In this document: positions 28,371 through 37,632 of the stretch, in pieces
Layout of the letters: every line of letters begins with the position of its first letter
How positions within the stretch are numbered: position 1 is the first letter of the stretch
Source: CAZUNO01 sp964621445 [NCBI: Candidatus Hadarchaeota archaeon]
Lineage (GTDB): Archaea; CAYQAE01; CAYVLA01
Direction: 5' to 3'
NCBI GenBank assembly: GCA_964621445.1
Contig: CAZUNO010000005.1
Coordinates: 57,338-121,337, forward strand
DNA: 64,000 nt
The notes under the pieces: model-generated
Seen by the model: the letters and a program-made list of their open reading frames with translations, nothing else
Databases searched by the model: none
Told to the model about the DNA's origin: nothing
Position numbers and translations under genes: made by a program

Positions 28371-28469
28371 TAACCCGAAAAGGTGTTAACCAAGGTTCTA
28401 AATAACTGGCTTGGGCCTCCTGGCGGGAGGAAGGAAAGATAAGATGGTATTTCAGGGCTAACAGGAGCG

Positions 28470-28787
28470 TTGAAAGATGAAGTTTGCTTGCTTCCCCCTG
28501 CATGTCTTGAACAGATCCTCAGCCCAGGGGAGATGGAGACCTTCCAGTACGTGAATTACCACCGGTACGCACCCGGAGAGATACATGAAGACCATAGTCA
28601 TGATGATCGGGATGAGTTATTCATCTGCACCGGTGGAAGCGGGCTGGTAACCGGTGACCGGGAGAGAAGAATAGGCGAGGGAGAGGTGATCATCGTCCCC
28701 TCGGGAGAGGTACACGGATTCGTTTCCGACCAACATCGGCCGCTGGAATACATCTACATAGCCTGCAAGTTACCTGGGGAAAGGTAG
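28470..28787 (+). CDS. Small cupin-domain protein
   Basis: This 105-residue single cupin barrel has motif 1 around HEDHSHDDRDELFICTGGSG (metal-binding His and Glu residues) and motif 2 around PSGEVHGF. Such proteins bind a metal and act as sugar isomerases, dioxygenases or sensors, and the sequence does not decide which. The start is TTG, with AGGAG immediately upstream. It is divergent from the hydrolase gene, in what looks like a carbohydrate locus. Confidence 0.8.
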   Translation: MKDEVCLLPPACLEQILSPGEMETFQYVNYHRYAPGEIHEDHSHDDRDELFICTGGSGLVTGDRERRIGEGEVIIVPSGEVHGFVSDQHRPLEYIYIACKLPGER

Positions 28788-28804
28788 CGATGAACCGGGG
28801 ATGG

Positions 28805-29269
28805 CTATCCTCCACCGATTTCGACGGTTACCTCACTTCTCTCCCCGGACTCCCCAACCACCAAAAATTTCCCGGTCCTGGTCTGTGGACCGAGGGCCGA
28901 ACGATTCAACTCCACTAGCACCTCGTCACGTCCACCGGCCACGGAATCCGATTGGGGATCGAAAAGGAGATAGGAGGCATTGGTCTCGATGGACCACTTT
29001 ATGACCCCGCTCCCGTTATTGGAGATGAAGATGCTGGTTCTGTTCTCGCCTGCCCCAAACCTTATGGTGTCCGGTTCAACCACCAGAATATGTTCAATGG
29101 TATATATCTGGAATGCAACCATGAATGCCAGGAAGATCCAAAAAGCATACCACACGGCCCATTTCTTGGCCGGGACCTTGATCCCAAATTTCCTTATGAA
29201 AATGGGCAAAAGCATGGGTATCAAAAGGGCAGCGAACAATGGGATCAGTTTGGACTCCACAAAACCCAC
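28805..29269 (-). CDS. Membrane protein with external BACON-like beta domain
   Basis: This 154-residue protein has two transmembrane helices (about residues 8-26 and 40-59) followed by a beta-rich domain of about 90 residues. The domain's ISNNGSGVIKWSIETNASYLLF strand pattern resembles BACON/Ig-like domains. Its three sequons (NRT, NAS, NRS) suggest it faces outward. It is the short gene between the cupin and alaS. The function is unknown. Confidence 0.7.
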   Translation of the reverse strand: MGFVESKLIPLFAALLIPMLLPIFIRKFGIKVPAKKWAVWYAFWIFLAFMVAFQIYTIEHILVVEPDTIRFGAGENRTSIFISNNGSGVIKWSIETNASYLLFDPQSDSVAGGRDEVLVELNRSALGPQTRTGKFLVVGESGERSEVTVEIGGG

Positions 29270-29308
29270 CTCGGCACAATCATTAGAATAGACATCATCT
29301 GCATTCGC

Positions 29309-32050
29309 TCAGGACCCAGCCACTAGATCTCTCGACAAGGAAAGGGCCTCCCTGGGATCACCCTTACTTCCTGCACCTCTACCGAGCTCGGGCGACCCCC
29401 CTCCCCCTCCCTTCATGTGCTCTGCCAGCTTACCGGCAATATCCCCTGCATCGAGCCCCCTATCCTTCCCGCCTTCTCCCAGTGCGACAACGATATCGGT
29501 CCGTTTTCTCCCAGGAACGGTGCCCAGTAAAACCACTACATCTATCTCCGTCGCCAACCGCTCAGCCGCCTTGGCCAATACATCCGGTTTCACATCCTCC
29601 AGAAAGCTGCCCACATACGAGCAGCTCCCCACCGACTCCAGCTCGGACCTCAGACTTTTGGCCACAGCTACGGACAGGGAATCCTGCAAACGCTCGATCT
29701 CCTTTCCACGCTCCTTCCACTCCTGGAAGAACCGTTCCACGGTGTCCGGCAGCTTCTCCTTTTCCACGCTCAATAGATCCGATGCCCGGTTCAGCAGCTC
29801 TCGGTTCCTCTGGAACTCCCTTAGGGCGGCCTTGCCGGCCACATACTCCAGCCTACATATGCCATCCTGTATCCTCTCGCTCCCCAGCAGGGCGAGCAAT
29901 CCACACTCCCCGGTGTTATCCAGGTGAGTTCCACCACAGGCCTCAACATCCACGCCCTCAATATCCACGACCCTTATCCGGTCGCCCGGAGGTGCTCCTC
30001 CCTGATATAGACGGAATCCATATCTCTCCTCCGCCTCTCCCCTGGGCATGAACTCCTTGTGAACGGGTATCCTGTCCCGGATCACCTGGTTGGCGATTTC
30101 CTCCATCTCCTCCAGTTCACCGGGGCTTATCCTCTGGTAGTGGGTCACGTCCAGCCGGGCCCTATCAACGTCCTTGTGGGCACCTGCCTGCCATATATGA
30201 TTACCAAGAACCTCCCTGGCAGCAGCATTAACGATATGTGTGGCGGTGTGATGTATGGTCAGCTGCCTCCTTCGACCCTGCTCGAGTGAGCATTCAACCC
30301 TATCCCCGGCCGCGAAACCCACCTTTTCCAGCTTGTGGACCACTATATCCCCCACCTTATCCACATCCACCACCTTCGATCCCCCCATCAACCCGTGGTC
30401 CGGTTCCTCGCCTCCTGACCTGGGGTAGAAGTAGGTACGGTCAAGGACAACAAGATTCCCGGGAAGTACGCGAAGCACCTCTGCCTCAAATTCGATCCTC
30501 TTATCATCCTCATAAAAACCCAGAATGGTCCCCGGGAGCCCCTCCAACCCCTCGATGCGCTTCTCCTCCTCCTTCTCCTCCGATGACATGTGCTTTTCGG
30601 TGGTTTTTAGGTAGAAGTCCTCGGGTAGAGAGACGCTTTTGCCCTCCTTCCTCGCCGCCTCCTCGATCAGCTCTGGGGTTACCCCCTCCGACTCGTAGAG
30701 CTTGGCTAGCTCCTGGACCTCGAAGCTGGATTTGCGGGATAACAGGGAGTTCACCCGCTTCTTCGCGCGTTGGAGAGCTGCTCTGTACCTCTCCTCCTCG
30801 ACCTCCACCACCCTCAATATCTCGGGTAGACTCTCCAAAAGCTCGGGACTCATCTCCCTCATGCTTCTTGCATATAGCTCTATGACCTCTCCCAATGAGA
30901 AGGGAAATTGGAACTCGTCTATGAAAGAAAGCGCTCTTCTCAGGATAACCCGAAGATTATAGCCCCCGCCCACATTGCTCGGCAGGCCACCATCCACAAT
31001 ACTGAACGCCAGGGACCCCGCATGATCGGCAATGGCATATATGGCCTCAAATGGCCTGATGGAATCGTACAGCAGGGCCGTGGATACCCCTATCTTGTTC
31101 GCAATCTCCGCCCTTCTCCTATTCACATCCGGCATCTCGGTGTAATCCATGGAGGAGGCCAGTCGAGAGTAGCGCATGAACAGTTCTTCATCATAATCCA
31201 GGCCGGACATGGCCTTCATCTCCCCCACGACATCGCCGAAAACAGCTTCGTAACCGGAGGCAGTTCCCTGCGACAGCCAGGAAAACCTCTCCAGACCGGC
31301 GCCCATATCTATAACCGGGTTCTCCATCCGTGAATGGTTATCCGGGGTCCCCACGTACTGGGTGAACACCGCGTTGCCCACCTCGAGACCATCGACGAAA
31401 TACTCCAGAGAGGGACCGAAGGCATTGGGGCCGACCCACACGTCCTCCACCCATACAACTTTTTCCTCCGGTATTCCGAAGGAATTCACCAAAAGCCTCT
31501 GGTCAAGGTCCACGCATCTATCCTTCCAATATCCGTTCTGCCCATCATCTATGGCGTGCTGACCAACCATCACGAAACCCGTGTAGTGCCTACCCGTCAC
31601 TCCTACGTTGGGTATATCAAGGAAGCGAAGGCATCTCTGGGGAACTATCAGGGGATTGGCCGGCATTTCAAAGGAGATATTTCCATATTCCTCCCTGTAG
31701 AAGTCCACGATACTGGCGGCCGTAAAATATAGCGAGGGAAACCAGCGACAAAGCACCGGGTAACGACGTATGCTCTCGTGGCCCTCCTTGACGAAAAACC
31801 TCTCTATATTTCGCCAGGCCTCAAGGTAGCTGTAGGCCCTTTTAGTTGGAGGGTCGCCCAGGAACTCGTAATTTTGACATGTGGAATCGGGGCAGGTGGA
31901 CCTCTCTGGATCCAGGGTCCAGAAGTACCTGCCACAACTGCATCTCCTGCGCTGGAAACCCCTCTCTCGAAAGAGTTCTACCTCGTAATGTCTCTTGGGA
32001 TTGGCGGAGAACCTTTCTCTGAGAAGGTCCTTTTTTTTCAACCGACACAC
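29309..32050 (-). CDS. alaS: Alanyl-tRNA synthetase
   Basis: This 913-residue class II synthetase charges tRNA-Ala. It has the archaeal N-terminal cysteine-rich region (CSCGRYFWT ... CPDSTC), the class II aminoacylation core (about residues 60-400), the editing domain with zinc site HHTATH (about 605) and CGGTH (about 708), and the C-terminal DHHA1 domain. The start used is GTG; a TTG three codons later is an alternative. It is the last gene of the ribosomal protein / spt5 / secE run, 58 bases after rpl12. Confidence 0.97.
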   Translation of the reverse strand: MCRLKKKDLLRERFSANPKRHYEVELFRERGFQRRRCSCGRYFWTLDPERSTCPDSTCQNYEFLGDPPTKRAYSYLEAWRNIERFFVKEGHESIRRYPVLCRWFPSLYFTAASIVDFYREEYGNISFEMPANPLIVPQRCLRFLDIPNVGVTGRHYTGFVMVGQHAIDDGQNGYWKDRCVDLDQRLLVNSFGIPEEKVVWVEDVWVGPNAFGPSLEYFVDGLEVGNAVFTQYVGTPDNHSRMENPVIDMGAGLERFSWLSQGTASGYEAVFGDVVGEMKAMSGLDYDEELFMRYSRLASSMDYTEMPDVNRRRAEIANKIGVSTALLYDSIRPFEAIYAIADHAGSLAFSIVDGGLPSNVGGGYNLRVILRRALSFIDEFQFPFSLGEVIELYARSMREMSPELLESLPEILRVVEVEEERYRAALQRAKKRVNSLLSRKSSFEVQELAKLYESEGVTPELIEEAARKEGKSVSLPEDFYLKTTEKHMSSEEKEEEKRIEGLEGLPGTILGFYEDDKRIEFEAEVLRVLPGNLVVLDRTYFYPRSGGEEPDHGLMGGSKVVDVDKVGDIVVHKLEKVGFAAGDRVECSLEQGRRRQLTIHHTATHIVNAAAREVLGNHIWQAGAHKDVDRARLDVTHYQRISPGELEEMEEIANQVIRDRIPVHKEFMPRGEAEERYGFRLYQGGAPPGDRIRVVDIEGVDVEACGGTHLDNTGECGLLALLGSERIQDGICRLEYVAGKAALREFQRNRELLNRASDLLSVEKEKLPDTVERFFQEWKERGKEIERLQDSLSVAVAKSLRSELESVGSCSYVGSFLEDVKPDVLAKAAERLATEIDVVVLLGTVPGRKRTDIVVALGEGGKDRGLDAGDIAGKLAEHMKGGGGGSPELGRGAGSKGDPREALSLSRDLVAGS

Positions 32051-32108
32051 TCCGTGAACTAGCCCAAACCAGGGCCTCTACCGAATTCAACTACCAGATG
32101 GTTCAAAT

Positions 32109-32420
32109 CTAACCAAACAGAGCGCCAAGTCCAGCAAGATCTTCCTCTTCCTCCCCTTCCTCCTCGGCCTCTTCTTCCTCTTCGGCCTCTTCCTCCGGCT
32201 CTTCAGCCGGTCCGGCCTCAGCCGGTGCTGGGGTAGGAGCAACGGCAATCGACTTAGAGATTGCCTCCTCGATGTCAACCCCTTCCAGGGTCGCCACGAG
32301 GGCCTTCACTCTTGCTTCTTCGACTTCCACATCTGCTGATTTCAGTACGGCAGATACAGCTTCCTCGGTAATGTCCTTTCCTGCCGAGTTCAGAAGTAGT
32401 GCCGCGTAGATGTATTGCAT
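32109..32420 (-). CDS. rpl12: Ribosomal protein L12 (P1-type stalk protein)
   Basis: This 103-residue acidic stalk protein begins [10 protein letters not shown] with the [10 protein letters not shown] dimerisation helices. It has an Ala/Pro hinge, a very acidic stretch and the conserved C-terminal GLGALFG that contacts translation factors. It binds to the C-terminal helices of L10, which is encoded 23 bases upstream. Confidence 0.95.
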   Translation of the reverse strand: MQYIYAALLLNSAGKDITEEAVSAVLKSADVEVEEARVKALVATLEGVDIEEAISKSIAVAPTPAPAEAGPAEEPEEEAEEEEEAEEEGEEEEDLAGLGALFG

Positions 32421-32443
32421 TTACCTAACACCTCCATTTAGAC

Positions 32444-33463
32444 TCACGCGAAAAGAGCACCCAAACCGGCGCCCTCCTCCTCTTCTTCTTCCGGAGCTTC
32501 ATCCTCTGCCTCTGCCTCTGCTTCTTCTTCCTCTTCCTGTTCGCTTTCCTGTTGCTCCTCCTCCTGGGGAGGAGGGGTGGAGGACAGAAACTCCCTTAGA
32601 TCCTCGCCAACCGCCTCAGGGTTGGAGTTCAAGACAACGCTAGCAAGGGCCAGCATCTCCTGATGACCCATGGACAGTATCTCCCCGGCCGTTTGTTGAG
32701 TAAGCACCCGGGCATTAACCGAAAGCGACCTGGCCTTTGTGTAGCAATCCTGAATCATGGGTACTATGGTCAGATCGGTGTAGTATCCCGCGTTAAATGA
32801 CAGGTTGAAGGCTTGTTGGGCTGCCAAAGACAACTGACCCTTCATCTCCTCCCTGTCCACGTCCAGAACGGACCTGCCAAAAAGCATGCCTTCTTCATAT
32901 ATTACTTTGACATCGAGTCCTATCCTAATGGGATTTATCTCCAGGCGAGACAGTATGTCCGCCTTGGCCTTACTTATGGCCTCACCGGCCTCCACAAATA
33001 GGGTATCTTCAAGTATCACTACCTTTCCTCTCTCTATCCGGGCCGGTATTCCAACCTTCTGAAGCTCGCTGACTATTGGCCCGGGAGGGAATGAGGTCTT
33101 ACCCGATTCGACCCACACGTCCTCGGTGGGCACGTGACCGGGCTTTGCCGGCGCGTTTACCTTGTTTTCCTCTAAATATCTGAAAAGTTTGAAGGGGTTC
33201 ATCCCCGTGAATATAAGCGCAACCTGTCCTTCCAACCTGGGCTCCAGCTGGTCGACCTCCTCACTTTCGCATTTCTCAAATGCCCTGGTTATTAAGGTCT
33301 TTTTGGCAACCTTGATCTCCGCCTGACCTCTCATGTCACGGCGGATGGCCTGGAATTCCTTGGCAGGTATCTCGTGAATTGAGGCCACCCCGATTACCGG
33401 GTACTCATCGGCCAGATTTGCGAGTCTCTCCACCTCAGCTTTCTTCCAGTCCAGGCTCTTCAT
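32444..33463 (-). CDS. rpl10: Ribosomal protein L10 (P0-type stalk base)
   Basis: This 339-residue archaeal L10/P0 has a 23S rRNA-binding N-terminal domain (VIGVASIHEIPAKEFQAIRRDMRG), an inserted domain, C-terminal helices that carry L12 dimers, and an acidic tail ending in GLGALFA like that of L12. The start overlaps the rpl1 stop by four bases (ATGA), so translation is coupled. Confidence 0.96.
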   Translation of the reverse strand: MKSLDWKKAEVERLANLADEYPVIGVASIHEIPAKEFQAIRRDMRGQAEIKVAKKTLITRAFEKCESEEVDQLEPRLEGQVALIFTGMNPFKLFRYLEENKVNAPAKPGHVPTEDVWVESGKTSFPPGPIVSELQKVGIPARIERGKVVILEDTLFVEAGEAISKAKADILSRLEINPIRIGLDVKVIYEEGMLFGRSVLDVDREEMKGQLSLAAQQAFNLSFNAGYYTDLTIVPMIQDCYTKARSLSVNARVLTQQTAGEILSMGHQEMLALASVVLNSNPEAVGEDLREFLSSTPPPQEEEQQESEQEEEEEAEAEAEDEAPEEEEEEGAGLGALFA

Positions 33464-34110
33464 CTTGCCACCTCGACCGGTTTACCCATGGTGGTCTTAA
33501 CCTTGACTGACCTGACGTTCTCGTGACCGCGGGGGAGGTTTCGCTCAACGGCTTCAACGACTGCATTTAGGTTCTGGACCAGGTCCTCGTTGCTCATTTC
33601 CTCTGTCCCTATACAGGAATTGATAATTGGCTGGCTTCTCTGGGTGCGGATGGATATGGTATTTGAAAGCCTGCCCACCACATCATCCAGATCCGCATTG
33701 GGAGCCACCGGCGTGGGCATCTTTCCACGTGGACCCAGAACGCTACCCAGGCTGCGTCCCACCTGGGGCATCATGTTTGTCTGAGCAACGAAGGAATCGT
33801 ACTCATCGGCCAGCTTCTTAACCTCCTTCCTGTCGTCGGAAAGGGATTCCAGATCATCCTTGGTTAATACCTTTAGACCTGCTTCCTTGGCCTGTAGAAC
33901 CAGGTCACCCTCACCTATGATACAGATCTTGGCCTCCCTGCCCATGCCGTTGGGCAGGAATACATCGGCCGATATCCTGTTCTGCTGATCCTTTACGTCG
34001 AATTCCCTCAGATTGATTATGGCATCCACCGACTGCTGGAAATTCCTATCCCCGCTTTTCTCCTTCGCTTCCTCTATTGATTGTTTTGCAGATTCGATGT
34101 CAATTGGCAT
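33460..34110 (-). CDS. rpl1: Ribosomal protein L1
   Basis: This 216-residue L1 has the family's central signature around LGPRGKMPTPV and the C-terminal region NVRSVKVKTTMGKPVEV. L1 forms the mobile stalk near the E site and in some archaea represses its own operon by binding mRNA. It lies between rpl11 and rpl10 as in other euryarchaea. Confidence 0.96.
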   Translation of the reverse strand: MPIDIESAKQSIEEAKEKSGDRNFQQSVDAIINLREFDVKDQQNRISADVFLPNGMGREAKICIIGEGDLVLQAKEAGLKVLTKDDLESLSDDRKEVKKLADEYDSFVAQTNMMPQVGRSLGSVLGPRGKMPTPVAPNADLDDVVGRLSNTISIRTQRSQPIINSCIGTEEMSNEDLVQNLNAVVEAVERNLPRGHENVRSVKVKTTMGKPVEVAR

Positions 34111-34122
34111 GAAAAAACCTCC

Positions 34123-34602
34123 CTATGATAGAAGATCGCTATATTCTCCCTCATCAATCGCTTTCTGTATTTCCTTCGGGTGCTCTCCCTCCACGGTGAC
34201 GCCCATGCTCACGCAGGTTCCTAGGACTTCTTTCACCTTGTCGGCCTTTTCGTAGGACAGCATTGATTCCCCTTTGCCATCGGCTATCTTGACGATCTCC
34301 TCCAGGGAAATGTCCCCTACCGTCTCGCTCCCAGGGTTTTCCGCACCCTTCTCTATCGATGCCCGTTTCTTAATAAGAGCGCTAACGGGCGGAGAGCCGA
34401 TCTCTATCTCGAATTCCTTTGTCTCCGAGTCGGCAATGACCTTTACAGGTACATCCATGCCCGAATAATCCGCCGTTTTCTTATTTATCTCGCCGACTAC
34501 TTCCATTAGATTGAGTCCTAGAGGACCTAGCGCTGGCCCTAGCGGCGGCCCAGGGGTGGCTTTCCCTCCACTTACAAGTATCTCCACGGTTTGTTTCGCC
34601 AT
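34123..34602 (-). CDS. rpl11: Ribosomal protein L11
   Basis: This 159-residue L11 begins with the conserved GGKATPGPPLGPALGPLG loop region (residues about 12-28), the N-terminal domain at the base of the stalk. A C-terminal rRNA-binding domain with VGTCVSMGVTVEG-type sequence follows. It is 15 bases downstream of spt5. Confidence 0.96.
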   Translation of the reverse strand: MAKQTVEILVSGGKATPGPPLGPALGPLGLNLMEVVGEINKKTADYSGMDVPVKVIADSETKEFEIEIGSPPVSALIKKRASIEKGAENPGSETVGDISLEEIVKIADGKGESMLSYEKADKVKEVLGTCVSMGVTVEGEHPKEIQKAIDEGEYSDLLS

Positions 34603-34617
34603 TTTTGAAACACCAGC

Positions 34618-35091
34618 CTAATCTTCCTCCGATTCCTCCTTTTCCACTATCCTGAGTGAAGTACCTGGAACCGTCACTGGTATGGGCACCGATGCCTCCA
34701 GAAGCTCCAGGGTAGCCTCCTCCTTACTCTCATCAATTCGGATTATCTTGGCTTTTTCTCCCTTGAAGGGCCCCGAAATAAGCTCCACCTTGTCCCCAAC
34801 ATCGATATCCAGAACAATTGAACGGGGCACAAGCAAATGCTCGATCTCGCTCATATCCACAACCCCGTCAAGAACCCCGCGGATGTGGGGAACACCTCTG
34901 CAAAGGTCTTCCACATTCTTGAGGCTGGGAGATTCTACCATGATGTAACCCTTGAGGGAATCGGAGACCATAACGGAATACACCCCGCTTTCCTCGTCGG
35001 CCTTAGCCTCCAGAATCCTCAGGGAGGTCTTTTCTTGACCCACGGTGGTTCTAATTGCAAACAGTTTCATATCTGCCAAAGAGTCAGCCAC
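34618..35091 (-). CDS. spt5: Transcription elongation factor Spt5 (NusG)
   Basis: This protein of 157 residues or fewer has an N-terminal NGN domain (FAIRTTVGQEKTSLRIL, then GYIMVES and RGVPHIRGVL) that binds the RNA polymerase clamp. A KOW domain (VGDKVELISGPFKGEKAKIIRID) follows. The GTG at 35091 is the first possible start; the ATG at 35070 gives the usual family N-terminus (MKLFAIRTT) and may be the real one. It follows secE by 14 bases. Confidence 0.93.
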   Translation of the reverse strand: MADSLADMKLFAIRTTVGQEKTSLRILEAKADEESGVYSVMVSDSLKGYIMVESPSLKNVEDLCRGVPHIRGVLDGVVDMSEIEHLLVPRSIVLDIDVGDKVELISGPFKGEKAKIIRIDESKEEATLELLEASVPIPVTVPGTSLRIVEKEESEED

Positions 35092-35105
35092 CCTAAGTTC
35101 CTAGA

Positions 35106-35270
35106 TCATCTCCAGGACTGTAGTGCCAGCCAGATCAGGAAACCTACCAGTCCTATCAGAAATATTCCTAATCCCGTGATCTTTGCAGTCTGCTTGTACT
35201 CGTCACCAGACGGTTTTGTGGCAACGACAAAGACCCTTTTGCACTGTGATAGGAATTTTCTTATTTCCAT
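35106..35270 (-). CDS. secE: Protein translocase subunit SecE (Sec61 gamma)
   Basis: This 54-residue protein has an amphipathic basic N-terminal helix (EIRKFLSQCKRVFVVATKPS) and a single membrane helix (ITGLGIFLIGLVGFLIWLAL), ending QSWR. That is the archaeal SecE plan. It clamps SecY in the membrane. The ATG is at 35268-35270 and the TGA at 35106-35108. Its place directly before spt5 and after ftsZ is the usual euryarchaeal order. Confidence 0.93.
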   Translation of the reverse strand: MEIRKFLSQCKRVFVVATKPSGDEYKQTAKITGLGIFLIGLVGFLIWLALQSWR

Positions 35271-35308
35271 CAATAGGACCTTAATTCCTCGACAGGTCGG
35301 GAACCTGC

Positions 35309-35321
35309 ATAATAAATATTA
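35309..35321 (-). promoter_or_regulatory. TATA-like element for the secE-spt5-ribosomal operon
   Basis: On the minus strand the segment reads AATATTTATTATG, about 40-50 bases before the secE ATG. This is the most AT-rich spot in the 110-base gap between ftsZ and secE and could start the long operon. Confidence 0.4.
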
Positions 35322-35380
35322 TCGTTTCCATAGAGGAATGTACAACCGGCCTTATGCGCCCTAAAGGGCTGCATTAGGTT

Positions 35381-36544
35381 CTATACGGAGGATATCCCCA
35401 GATCTTCAAGTCTCAGCTTGCCTATATCTTCCTCTTCCTCTTCTTCGCCCAGTTCAAGTTCCGGGCTCTCCTCGGCCGCCTTCCCCACTATATAGGGTGA
35501 ACTTACGCCGGAAATGATCACCAATACCCTCATGGTGCTCTTCAGTTCCTCATCGATCTGAGCTCCCCATATAATCTGGGCATCGGAACTCAGCTTGGCC
35601 GAAACCATCTCCACGACCTTTTCAACTTCCTGAAGTTCGACGTCGGCACCGGCCACTATATTGATCAGGGCACCGGTTGCCCCGCCTATATCTACATCTA
35701 GAAGCGGACTGTTCAGGGCGTCCTCTGCAGCTTCAACCGACCTATTATCGGTATCACTCTCACCGAGGCCTATCATGGCCACTCCGCCATTCCTCATGAC
35801 GGTTCTAACATCGGCGAAGTCCAGGTTAACAAGCCCTGGTTTATTTATCAGCTCGGTTATACCCATAACCGCTCCCATAAGGGTCTCGTCCGATACCTTG
35901 AAGGCCGCATTTATGGGTAGCCCGGGGGCAAGCTCCAGAAGCTTATCATTCGGAATAACTATGACCGTGTCAGAGGCTTCCTTCAATTTCTCGAGTCCAA
36001 GCCTGGCGTTTTGCATCCTTACCTGGCCCTCGACGGTGAAAGGCAAGGTGACAACCGATATGGTAAGCGCCCCTCCTTTCTTGGCCAAATCTGCGCACAC
36101 GGAGGACCCTCCAGTTCCGGTTCCTCCGCCCAGACCACAGGTAACGAAAACCAGGTCGACATCGGTAACCAGGTCCTTTATCTCGGCCTCGCTCTCTCGG
36201 GCAGCCTCCTCTCCAACCGTGGGATCATTACCCGCACCTAGGCCGCCGGTTACTCCACGGCCGAGAAGGACTTTCTTGTGAGCCTGACTGTATAGCAAAT
36301 CCTGGGCATCGGTGTTTAGAGCCGAGACAGTGCATCCACTCACGCCAACTTCCATGAGGCGCTCCACGGTATTGCAGCCTGCTCCACCACAGCCAAGGAC
36401 AACGATTCTGGCCTTGGCTTCTCTGAGTATCTCCTCAAGTTCCTCGTCGATTACCCTCTCAACGCTGTCCGTATCGGCAGATGTTTCATCTTCCTTTATC
36501 TTGTCTAATACGTCCTCGACGCTGCTCAAATCTACGACCTCCAA
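35381..36544 (-). CDS. ftsZ: Cell division GTPase FtsZ
   Basis: This 387-residue tubulin-like GTPase forms the division ring. The GTP-binding motifs are GCGGAGCNT (about residues 52-60) and the tubulin signature GGGTGTGG (about 145-152). The NTDAQDL and NKPGLVNLDFADV segments are also conserved. The N-terminal 40 residues are acidic, as in archaeal FtsZ. The C-terminal tail is acidic (a run of Glu). The start is TTG: an in-frame TGA lies two codons upstream, so no ATG is available. A short GCCC/GGGC hairpin follows the stop at 35358-35369. Confidence 0.95.
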   Translation of the reverse strand: MEVVDLSSVEDVLDKIKEDETSADTDSVERVIDEELEEILREAKARIVVLGCGGAGCNTVERLMEVGVSGCTVSALNTDAQDLLYSQAHKKVLLGRGVTGGLGAGNDPTVGEEAARESEAEIKDLVTDVDLVFVTCGLGGGTGTGGSSVCADLAKKGGALTISVVTLPFTVEGQVRMQNARLGLEKLKEASDTVIVIPNDKLLELAPGLPINAAFKVSDETLMGAVMGITELINKPGLVNLDFADVRTVMRNGGVAMIGLGESDTDNRSVEAAEDALNSPLLDVDIGGATGALINIVAGADVELQEVEKVVEMVSAKLSSDAQIIWGAQIDEELKSTMRVLVIISGVSSPYIVGKAAEESPELELGEEEEEEDIGKLRLEDLGISSV

Positions 36545-36602
36545 TAATCATAACCTAATACGCGGTCGACTTCAGGTCTGCCAGTTTTTCTAACTTTTTC
36601 AT

Positions 36603-36611
36603 TAATATATG
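36603..36611 (-). promoter_or_regulatory. TATA-like element for ftsZ
   Basis: Minus-strand ATATATTAA lies about 60 bases before the TTG start of ftsZ. It would give a leader of about 30 bases. The rest of the gap to the next gene (36545-36703) shows no other feature. Confidence 0.4.
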
Positions 36612-36703
36612 TGACGGCACTTCAGGGGCGAAAATCTCAATAAAAAAGCACTTGGATATGTATGGAGAAGTTCAACGGCCCCAAATCACCGTACAATGCC
36701 TGA

Positions 36704-37507
36704 TTAGCCTCCCCTGAGACAATCCCGTAAGCGCCGATATTCCAGACCCCATTCATCAAGGGAACGGATCGCCCCTTCCCTCTGGGAACCGTTCATTCCC
36801 TTCCATTCCATAACCGCCATTTGTGGTCTCGGCCTACTCGCCTCCATTAGCTCCTCAAGAATCCGGTCGTTGAAATCCCCCATTGCATACTTGGCCACTA
36901 TATGAGAGACCGAGTACCTTGTCTCAAGCATGAGCTTTGTGAACCTTCGGGAGTAATGGGGCCCTCCCAGTCCAAGAACCACGATCCCTCCCTCCACCCT
37001 CTTGCCAATAGCCCCCATGATCGAACGGGCAATGACCTCACCCGCATCTTGATCACCCCACCGGTCCGGCCTGCTGCCTATTTCGATGAAGAAGCAGGGG
37101 ACCTGGGTGAAGGGACCGTGGTGCGTGGCCTCCATGGTAATCTCGTAGGGCAGATCTGAACCATATTCGGCTAGATATCGAAGTGCGGCCCCCATGTAGT
37201 GTGGGGCTGAGACCGATGGCTTTCCGGGCATTCCCCCCAGGTCGGCCGACCCGAAATTCCCTGGAGGATGAACCGTGAGACAGGGACGACCCGACTTACT
37301 CTCATGCCTCGAGGCGAATATCGCCATGTCCGGTCGGGGTTCCAGCTGGTCAGGAAATCTTTCAGCGTACACTATCTCCTGCCCGACCGTTTTCACCTGA
37401 ACCTCAAGGGGAAGCGATGCCTCATCAAGCATGGGCTCCAGATGTTTGATTATATTCATTCCCGCCTTATCCCTCTCGGAGGCCACCACCGCAATTCTTC
37501 TAGGCAT
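36704..37507 (-). CDS. dtdA: D-aminoacyl-tRNA deacylase DTD2 (GEK1 family)
   Basis: This 267-residue protein belongs to the archaeal/plant D-aminoacyl-tRNA deacylase family (DTD2/GEK1). Visible elements are VASERDKAGMNI near the N-terminus, FASRHESKSGRPCLTVHPPGNFG (about residues 64-86), MEATHHGP (about 125) and LGLGGPHYSRRFT (about 197). The conserved His residues bind zinc. It removes D-amino acids from tRNA. It is divergent from the membrane protein gene that follows. Confidence 0.93.
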   Translation of the reverse strand: MPRRIAVVASERDKAGMNIIKHLEPMLDEASLPLEVQVKTVGQEIVYAERFPDQLEPRPDMAIFASRHESKSGRPCLTVHPPGNFGSADLGGMPGKPSVSAPHYMGAALRYLAEYGSDLPYEITMEATHHGPFTQVPCFFIEIGSRPDRWGDQDAGEVIARSIMGAIGKRVEGGIVVLGLGGPHYSRRFTKLMLETRYSVSHIVAKYAMGDFNDRILEELMEASRPRPQMAVMEWKGMNGSQREGAIRSLDEWGLEYRRLRDCLRGG

Positions 37508-37632
37508 CCACTAAGCTTGATGAATGGCCAACTTAATAGTTTCGGGGAGAAAAAACCCCCGCGGGCGCAGCCTCTATTTTAATATACTTAAATTGAGTGG
37601 GGTAACCGCTGCAGGGCTTGATCCGGTTGAAT

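Noticed and set aside
28416-28430. CCTCC ... GGAGG inverted repeat between the hydrolase and cupin genes
   Set aside because: It is a short five-base-pair stem whose arms resemble ribosome-binding sequence; too weak to call an operator.
29415-31732. Several long plus-strand frames opposite alaS
   Set aside because: They are Pro/Ser-rich antisense shadows of a certain gene.
35358-35369. Terminator hairpin after ftsZ
   Set aside because: The stem is only four base pairs and no T-run follows, so it is mentioned but not called.
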